From Phallusia mammillata (taxonomy: Eukaryota > Chordata > Ascidiacea > Phlebobranchia > Ascidiidae): a stretch of 64,000 bases of DNA. Under the pieces are notes generated by a model. That model was not told where the DNA came from and did no database searches. It saw only the letters and a list, made by a program, of their open reading frames with translations. Location of the stretch: the NCBI GenBank assembly GCA_003260075.1, contig QLIY01000129.1, positions 124,001-188,000 of the forward strand, in the 5' to 3' direction. Positions 56,188 through 64,000 of the stretch are shown in pieces; the stretch's first letter is position 1, and every line of letters starts with the position of its first letter. The position numbers and the translations under genes are program-made.

Positions 56188-59100
56188 CTATCTTTTCTTG
56201 TTCGGCAAATGACTTGGTGCATCAGCGAAGGTGTATTTCAATCTGTAAGCTTCAGCAAGAAGTAGTTTCACTTCTTCATCACCCCAGTGGTGTGTAGGAA
56301 CATTTTGGATCATTAACATGACACCCTGAGAGATGACAGTGAATTAAACTGGTAAAATAGCAGTTTTTTGCGGTTGGGGCTTAATAACAATAAGGTCAGG
56401 CCATTTGAAATAACAGTTGCATTGTGTTGTGTGATATGATCAGTGCAAGTTTTGTGCTGCCCATTTGCCAAACTGAATCTGTTACACATGCTTATGTGCA
56501 TAAATCAAAGAGTAAATTTGACTTTATCTAAACACCAGAAATTCAAAGAAATGTTTTAGGGTTCTTTAGTCTAGCTCTAAATTCTAAAGTTTAGACCAGT
56601 GGTGGCCAACCTATGGCGCATGCGTCAAACGTGGCGCATTGCATGATCAGAAAGGGCGCATTGCCTTCTTTTGATAATCATGAAAATCAAATTAATAAAC
56701 TAATAAATAAATATTTCTATTTTCTTAGTTCTTGTTTCTTATTACTATCCTTTTCATGCAAAAGTTGTTTCTTTCTCTTTCTCTCTTTTTACAAGAAGTA
56801 GTCATAGAAGGTGGGGTTACGAGATATTTATGGGATATACATCCAACACAGTATGTTAAAAAGTTGGCGAATGGTATGTAGAAGGTTGGCCACCCCTGGT
56901 TTAGACCTTTTGTTCTACTTTTTAGAAGGTAAATGTACCAGAAACTAAACAAAAAAAAGAACACGAAAATTTTATGTTTTATCAGTGGTTTATCAGTAAA
57001 CTTTTTTTGACAAATCAAAACATTTTCATTCCTCTGATACACTACACAGTAGATTCTAAACCATACAAAGATCATTTACAATTGGGCCTTTTATCAACTT
57101 CACAGGTCCTATTTCCAGAGCTTAAGTGTCTATTTAGAAACCACATGTAAAATTTAAAGTAAATTCTTCCCTCAAGTTTGAAAATGATTCATCTGGGAGG
57201 AATTCCTCCCCAATTAAGAACCTCTGCGTTATATCAACACATAATTATAATGCTACCTGGAAATCTTTCTCTGCTAGCAACTGCTTCCTCCACTGTGTAA
57301 GGAAAGCAGCACAGACGTAGAGATGAAAATCAGAAAATCCATCGGTTTCGGCAAGATAAGTGTCCCATAATCTAATGGTGCACCGCAGAGGGATCTCTCG
57401 CATCAGAAGGTTATTCATCCAGCGAAATGAAAATTGAAGGTACTCAATTTGTTCAGTCTCCAAATGTGCATGAAGGTCAGCTGTAACAAAGGTCAAAGGT
57501 TAAACGGCCAACCAATAATAACATTGTTGAAATGTTGGCATAGCATGCATTTGTTGGCAAAATTCTTGTTTTTTAGACCACATTTAAATGCTCCTATGAA
57601 ACAAGTAGGTGACAATATCACTTGGAAATGGCATTTTCATGGCATCCATTGCATTTTCAATATAGAAGGCAGCATTACTTGAAAAAATAGTTTTGTCTTT
57701 AATGTCATTTTTAGTATATGGGGCAACAATACTAAAAAATAGTTTCGCCATTAGTCCATTTTTAATATAGGGGATCATCACTTAGAAAATAATTTTGTCT
57801 TTAAAGGCATGTCCTAAACCTGGACGAAACATCATGCGTTATTATGTCATTGTCACAATAAATGGTATACATGCATAAATTTATTGTTTAAACATTATTC
57901 ATGTAGGCTTTACCCATCAAATGGGTCACAAAGAAATTTCCCTGAAATGGGGTCGCAGAGCAAGAAAGTTTGAGAAGCCCAGTTCTAAGCTACTAGTACA
58001 GGCTATCATTGTGTTTATATGAAGAGGTCTTACACATGTTTTTGTATGTTTTCACACGAAAAGGAAAAAAAAAATCGTCCTCACGCACATATAACATACA
58101 TACCATCAACACGTTTTGTCAGCTCTCTAAGCTTGCTAACTTTGCTTTGTACTCCTGGTTGAGCGAAAGTGTAATTGTCTTGAATTCCATCCAGCAAGTT
58201 TCCCATACACCAGTAAGTGTCAGCTTCCATATCCTTCAAAGTACGTTCCGGCAACTTTGCAACATCATACGTTTCTACCTCAACTTCTTCCCCTTAAAAT
58301 ATAGATTGTTTAATATTTAAAAATGCAAAAGCTACTCGACCTTATATGTCAGTTCAGCATAGGCCATTGGAGAGCTTTTTACCTAAAAACCTAAACACAA
58401 AAATTGAATGTAGCAGTGGACATGTGACTCTATCTAATGTTTTTGACTCAGACATCAAACAAAATCTAAGCATTCATGCAGGCCCTGCACAGTTTATTGC
58501 CTATTACTACAAGATTCGCTGAAAGTCTGATGCACCAAAAATGTCATAATTTTTACTTCAAAATGTTAAAAAAAACAGCCCTACTACATAAGCATTGTTC
58601 TCAAAACAGTTTATTTCGAGAAACATTGTTCTTCGCTGCTTGGGTGTTCTATGATTATCAAAAAGCACTAGGTTCACATACCTATTTCAGCTGAAAGAAA
58701 TACAACGAAAAAAGGCGTAACCAAATCATTGATGCCTTGCACATAACCACTAGCAGGATGACGTACTGCCCACACAAACAATAGACGCTCAAATACCTGA
58801 AAATAAAACACATTATTATGTACATAAAAAAATTTGAGGAATTATTTTATGTTAATTTGCTTACGGTTTGTACTGATGGTTGTTGAAACAGTGGAATGAG
58901 TGGATTGGTTCTGGGAATGTCAATATGAATCTGAAAATGTTTAAATACCTGTTAATTGACAAGTTTTTAAGTTCAATTTTAGTGATGGGGCGGGTACCCG
59001 GTACTCGGTATCGAATGATTTCAGTGGTATCGATACTCGTACTCAGTATCGAAATATTTTATCTCAGTTTTCGATACCAAAGTGTGAGTACCGAAGGCCG

Positions 59101-62100
59101 ATTTACACCATAAAAATACAGGCAACTTTATGTCAATATTTGCTTCGGACAGCACAAAATTGGAAATAAATTCCGCCAGTTTATCTATGTCGTTTTCACT
59201 ATCACGTGTAGATTAGATTTTTCGGCATGTATGTGTGCCCCCGACCATGGCAGATAAATTAACCAATGATATACAACTAAGTACAGGGGGGGGGGGGTAT
59301 CGTCCCATCACTATCCAATCTATAGACCATTTACTTTCAAACACAAGTACATGAGCTTTTATAATATAAATAATATTTTTCTCTGCAATTTGGAAACAAT
59401 GGTGGTCATTTGTGAAACAAATGGCCCTGGTTTAGGTGTACCTTACCTGATGATAGGTTTGTTGGTACATTGGTTGTTCTCTACATTCATAATACTGTTC
59501 AACAAACTTGAAATATTCATTGCGTTTCCTCTTTAACACCGACTCCCTTCGGTCTTTGTTTGCAGGAAGATAGCCCTGAGATTAAAAACATTTAAACAAC
59601 CAGACAATTGTTTGAAGTTCATATGTTTGTTGTACAGATAACATACATTTTTTTTTCTAATTGATCAATGCAGTCAAAGTTTAGTAAAAAAATAAGAACA
59701 GTTTTAAAACTTACTGATAGCAATTTCCAAGTCACTGCACGAACTGCAGAAGGAATACCAGGCCAGCTAAGTTTTCTCAAATCATCTGAAAGAACCACAA
59801 ACATAAGATATTTGTTTATTTAAATTTGCAAATAATATCCCCAAACACTTTTGGAGTGATTGAATGAACTATCTCACAGAAAATAGAAAGTGAGCCCTAT
59901 TACAATGTAAAATTTATGTGTTGTGTTCTGTAAGTTTTGTATAGTGGCAATTGAGGTATAGGTTTCCAATATCTTTAATAACAGGGAATCAATATATTGA
60001 CATGTGTAATTGTTTACACACCAAGATCTATAGAATCGGACTGTAGCATTTGGTAGAACTTGTCAATTCTTGTGTTTTCCTTTGCAAGGTTGCTGGCAGT
60101 CATTGGCATTCGAATCGATTGTGCCTTTGGAGCTGAACCAGCCCCAGTTATGCCTGAAAAACACATAGCAAGTTGGCGTAGATTTATTGCTCGAAAATGT
60201 TTTGGGCTTTAAAGTTATGATCAGTTTACTAGTGATGGGACGGGTACCCGGTACTCGGTACTCGGTATCGATACTCGGTATCAAAATATTTTGTCTCAGT
60301 TTTCGATACCAATGTGCGAGTACCAAAGGCTGATTTACACTATAAGAACACTGAAAACTTTGTGCCAATATATGCTTCGGACAGTACAAATTTGGGAAAA
60401 AGTTCCGCCAGGTTACGTATTTTTTTCGCTATCGTATGGAGATTACTTTTTTCTGCATGTGTGTGTGCACGCCTGTACGCCGGCCATGGCAGATAAATTA
60501 GCAGGTGATATATATACAACTAAGTACAACACTGTACTTAAGTACTCGGTAATCGTACTCGGTATCGAAGGTATAAACATGTGGTACTCGTACTCGGTAT
60601 CGGTACTCGCTTCAAAACCTGGTATCGTCCCATCACTACAGTTTACCATGTACATACAGTAAAACTCTGGACAAAATCTGAGTGATTTTGGACAAGAAAA
60701 TCAGGGCTGGGCAACAAGTAATGTTTCTACTCAGTCCTATACCACTTATATTATTAAACCTTATCAAGCAAAGCGACCGGGCAAGTATGCCGACTAACAA
60801 TGAACTTACCAGAATAAAAAAGCAGGTCAACTAATAGGTTTATGTACTTTATCAACTAACTATGTAAAAAATATCCGAAAAAATTTGCATTACACCATTT
60901 TGTACCAAAATTAGGCATTTTTCAACAGATGTTTAACTGATATATTTTAACATTACAATTGATTTAGGTTCAAATCAACCTACTTGGAGGTGACAGCACC
61001 ATTTTTGATCCAGTCTGTGTGGTTTCTTCAGCATTAGTTTCATACACTTCACTTGAATTATTCAAATTGCCAAATCCATTCATAGACTTTGCAGGTTGTT
61101 TATCCTTTACAACTTTGTGCACTGGAATACTGCCAACTTGGCTAACAGTTCTACTTGCTCCACCTGGTACCCTCTTGTGGCTGTGTGATGAAGTTGGGGT
61201 GGTTTCAGCTGCACCGGGTCTTACAGGTTTTTCTGCACTGGTTCTTGCTGCCAGTTTTTGATGACCGCTTGATAATGTTGATGTCTGTCTACTGCCAGTT
61301 GCAAAGGAATTGGTTTTTGAGTGATTTTCGATTACTGCTTGAGCTGCAGCATGTACCTTGAAATGCAGCAAGTAAAAAATACATTTTGCAATCTTTGTAA
61401 ATGTTCCAAACAGTCTACAACAGGGTGAAAATGTACCCCTGGTCCAAATGAACATTCTATTGGTTTACAAGTGTCATGTGTAAAACATGTCATTCTAATT
61501 AAAAAACATGCTTTTCACTCATGACAACAAATATTGGTTGTTTCGCTAAATAAACAGTACAGAGTTTTTTTTATACACACAGTTGTTTTCATGTAGCTAT
61601 GGGTCAAGAATATATGAAAATTTTAGCCTGTGACCCTATAAAAGTTGTACACCCCTTGTGACAAGTGAACAATCAATTCTTTTCCTCTTATGTACATCAT
61701 ATTTTTTGTAACTGAGTCATTAATAGGCCATGTTTGGGCATAAAATTTAACACTGCTATGACCTGTTCTGGACTGGATCCCATTTCAATCTTAGCTAAAG
61801 CAGCTCGCAGTAGATCATCATCAGTTGCATCCCAGGCATCTTCGGTATGATTCTCAAACTCCTTAAAGCTCAACTTGTGTTTTGGAGCATGCTGTGGTGA
61901 TTCATGTTGTGGAGCAGGGGAGGACTGCATTGAGCTGTAAGGAACATAATTAAATAACTTGGTTGCATGAAAAAATACTTTATGTTTGTAAGTTATGTAC
62001 TTAATATACGACTAATAAAACAGCAAATTGCACAACCTAGAGATGAGTACCTTCCTGGAAACTTGTTAGAAGACCTTTTCCAAAAAGCCTTTTTCTTGCT

Positions 62101-62121
62101 TTCGTCAATATTTTGGGCCAT
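56188..62121 (-). CDS. TBC1D22: TBC1D22 Rab-GAP family protein
   Basis: TBC1D22A/B are Golgi-associated TBC-domain proteins that bind ACBD3 and 14-3-3. Eleven exons join in phase to 559 residues: 62121-62051, 61934-61763, 61356-60984, 60153-60022, 59785-59715, 59575-59447, 58930-58865, 58796-58682, 58292-58104, 57480-57257, 56325-56188. The family N-terminal signature is present (AFWKRSSNKFPGR, then LSFKEFENHTEDAWDATDDD). A long Ser/Thr-rich linker follows. The TBC domain begins LRKLSWPGIPSAVRAVTWKL, then GYLPANKDRRES, HIDIPRTNPL, VWAVRHPASGYVQGINDL (the family Q finger), DNYTFAQPGVQ, WMNNLLMREIPLRCTIRLWD and DGFSDFHLYVCAAFL. It ends LLLAEAYRLKYTFADAPSH. The usual catalytic arginine position reads WPGIPSAVR, as in the family, where arginine-finger use is atypical. 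Confidence 0.95.
56597..56898. mobile_element. hAT-like element, GGTGGCCAACC family, copy 2
   Basis: The ends CAGTGGTGGCCAACC and GGTTGGCCACCCCTG are inverted. The target duplication GTTTAGAC (56589-56596, 56899-56906) is perfect. The interior closely matches 40239-40567. It lies in a TBC1D22 intron. Confidence 0.9.
58980..59313. mobile_element. hAT-like element with TAGTGATGGG ends, internally shortened
   Basis: The ends TAGTGATGGGGCGGGTACCC and GTATCGTCCCATCACTA are inverted. The flanks TTCAATTT and TCCAATCT share six of eight positions. Compared with 60230-60638, the stretch before the right end is replaced by a G run (59286-59297). Confidence 0.78.
60230..60638. mobile_element. hAT-like element with TAGTGATGGG ends, full copy
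   Basis: The ends TAGTGATGGGACGGGTACCC and GGTATCGTCCCATCACTA are inverted. The perfect 8-base duplication CAGTTTAC flanks it (60222-60229, 60639-60646). The interior is rich in GGTACTCG / CGGTATCG short repeats. It lies in a TBC1D22 intron. Confidence 0.9.
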
Positions 62122-64000
62122 TTTTGGTCTTTTCAGTCTGCCAGATTTAGTTATCCTAGCAGTATTAGGATCACTCTATAGGCTTATGTTACATAATGCT
62201 ATCCAGGCACAAAGTTGCAATGCTACTAACAAAAACACAGATTAACAGGAATATTTTTTATTTCATTCATATTTGAACAACACAAAAAGTATCAGAGTAT
62301 ATTCATTGAGAAATACGTACCAATTAATTTTTAAAATATATTTTTAACTGTTTCCTATTTGTTTCAATGTTTACTATGAGCTTTCATAACAATTCAATAT
62401 TTTACACTATTTTTACTATTTCTATGGCGTGGACACGCATTACTGCTTTCGTATGTTTAATTTTTTCCGTGAATTTAACATGCAATAATAAAAAAGCGAT
62501 TTTAATCCCGGAAGCAAGCTTTGTGAACAAAGTCAAACAAAGCAAACAAATAATTTGCTTGCAAAACAATTAACAACTACAGCTAAGTTGTAGAAAACAT
62601 ACCGTATTTACTCGATTGTAAGCCGCGGCTTATATTGTTTTTTAGCTGCCGTTTGTGCTGCTTATAATCGAGGGCGGCTTATATTTTAATTTTATACCGA
62701 AATTATTTCTACACTCCAACATTTTAAATTATTAGGGGTATAAAACATGTATGCGTGTACAGATTATGCGTCGATATACGTTCTGTTGGGTACAGTTATC
62801 AACGTAACTAACAGATATAGGCAAATAGTCATACCATATAACAACAGAAAGATGTATTAAGAATAAGAAACAATCATATCTAAAATTACAATCGAGGGCG
62901 GCTTACATTATTTTTTTAACACCTCAACATGCGGCTTAAGGCCCGTTTACACTATGCTTAGCGGCGCCTAACCTAACCTTACCTTGCAACCCCTTCCGTT
63001 TACACTGCGATTTTCGGTGCGTACCTAAGTGTACTAAGAAACATACTCGACGTCATTTTTAGCTCACAGTGACTGTTGATGAACATAAATCATCGCATAA
63101 ATTGATTGTTACCTATTCTAGATCGAAAAAGCTTTACATAAATGTAAATTACATCATAGTTTGTTAGTAAACATGATTTTGTATTTTGGTAATCATACAG
63201 GATTGTTTGAGATGTTGTTGTATAGATTGGTGGCATGTTTATCTTACTTTTATGTTTCTACAACATGTAGTCCACTGTGCTAGGGTAAATGTACATTTTA
63301 AATGCAATTAATTACAATATTTAAACACAAAAAACCNATAAAGTGATACTTACTGACTGAAAACTTTGATATTGTTTGATATAAACTTTGATAAGCGACT
63401 GTTGTCTCCATCTGTCGTACTGAGTCTCTGGTGACTTGTGATTTACAATATATATACTACACACAGTTTAGTGATAAACTTATGTGTAATTTAGTCTGTT
63501 TTTGGGAAAGACAACAAAAATATACATCAGTGCTTAAATATATTGTCAATGCTATATTGTGGGGGGGGGGAATCGAGAGCGGCTTATAATCGAGGGCGGC
63601 TTACAATCGAGTAAATACGGTATTTGAACTTGTGTAAAACCAATTGTTCTGCTTTAAATGAATTTAGTAAAAACAAAAAATGTACATATAATACGAATAC
63701 TTTTTTACGATTCTGTTTATTAAATAAAATTGTGAGTTATGTTTTATGTTCACAAAAAGTTTCAGTTTTTGTGAGAATGCGATAGCACCACTAAGAGCGA
63801 CAAAGAGCGAATAAAAGTAAATACAAAAGTGGCGGGCTGTTCAAAGTATAGATGGCATTGGCATTGGTTTTTATATTGTTGGTTTTCATATGCTATGTTT
63901 GTTGTCTTGTTGAATTTGTTACTTTGTAACTTTGTTGGCTAATGTTGTTTGACTTAAGTCTTAAGTTGTCCAAATGTAGGCTCAGTGAATGTACATTTGG
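62122..64000. other. Upstream flank of TBC1D22, no recognised gene
   Basis: Apart from a MITE at 62600-63622, no conserved coding block is visible. The TBC1D22 promoter probably lies within the first few hundred bases. An undetermined base is at 63337. Confidence 0.45.
62600..63622. mobile_element. Long or nested MITE of the TATTTACTCGATTGTAAGC family
   Basis: The outer ends TACCGTATTTACTCGATTGT and ACAATCGAGTAAATACGGTA are perfect inverted repeats. The interior repeats the family's own motifs (AATCGAGGGCGGCTTA at 62669, 62890 and 63589), and a G run lies at 63561-63570. It may be two copies fused, or one copy duplicated by the same process as the other poly-G joins. Confidence 0.8.

Overview
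This is an intron-rich, AT-rich animal nuclear window. Its genes encode the adaptor Act1 (TRAF3IP2, SEFIR domain), MCM8, QNG1, PAXBP1, the AMPK beta subunit and TBC1D22. Introns are mostly 0.1-2 kb, gene spacing is tight, many small hAT-like elements are present, and duplicated blocks differ by about 2-10 %. I infer an invertebrate deuterostome, most likely an ascidian tunicate such as Ciona, but no single sequence here proves that. Gene models were joined by hand from conserved protein blocks and GT/AG sites. The six named models with multiple exons or a full ORF have consistent phases from ATG to stop.

Layout. 1-4.2 kb: repeats, no convincing gene. 4.18-13.6 kb (minus): an unrecognised Q/S/G-rich protein made from an array of about 24 tiny symmetrical exons, ending in a Ser-Lys tail. 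15.18-19.55 kb (minus): QNG1, queuosine salvage, 7 exons. 20.07-30.02 kb (minus): MCM8 helicase, 17 exons, 810 residues. 30.34-32.77 kb (minus): PAXBP1, one uninterrupted 811-codon ORF. 32.8-35.6 kb: intergenic space between divergent genes. 35.6-44.7 kb (plus): TRAF3IP2-like. 47.25-49.70 kb (plus): a second, diverged set of SEFIR exons that has the same entry phase and uses a GC-AG intron. 50.64-53.57 kb (minus): AMPK beta. 56.19-62.12 kb (minus): TBC1D22, 11 exons. The remainder is repeats.

The most unusual pattern is not a gene. More than 25 runs of 9-14 C (left of 27 kb) or G (right of 36.8 kb) occur, and most sit exactly at the junction of a direct duplication: block A, homopolymer, block A-prime. 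The two blocks differ at an allele-like rate, some junctions cut coding exons, and collapsing one copy restores the reading frame. Four much longer runs (57-91 bases) are also present. I think most of these are assembly joins between two haplotypes at homopolymer read ends. Real homopolymer-linked tandem duplication is not excluded by sequence alone and should be tested.

The genes do not form one pathway. PAXBP1, MCM8 and QNG1 follow one another on the minus strand with gaps of 316 and about 510 bases. The two SEFIR units suggest local expansion of IL-17-type signalling adaptors.
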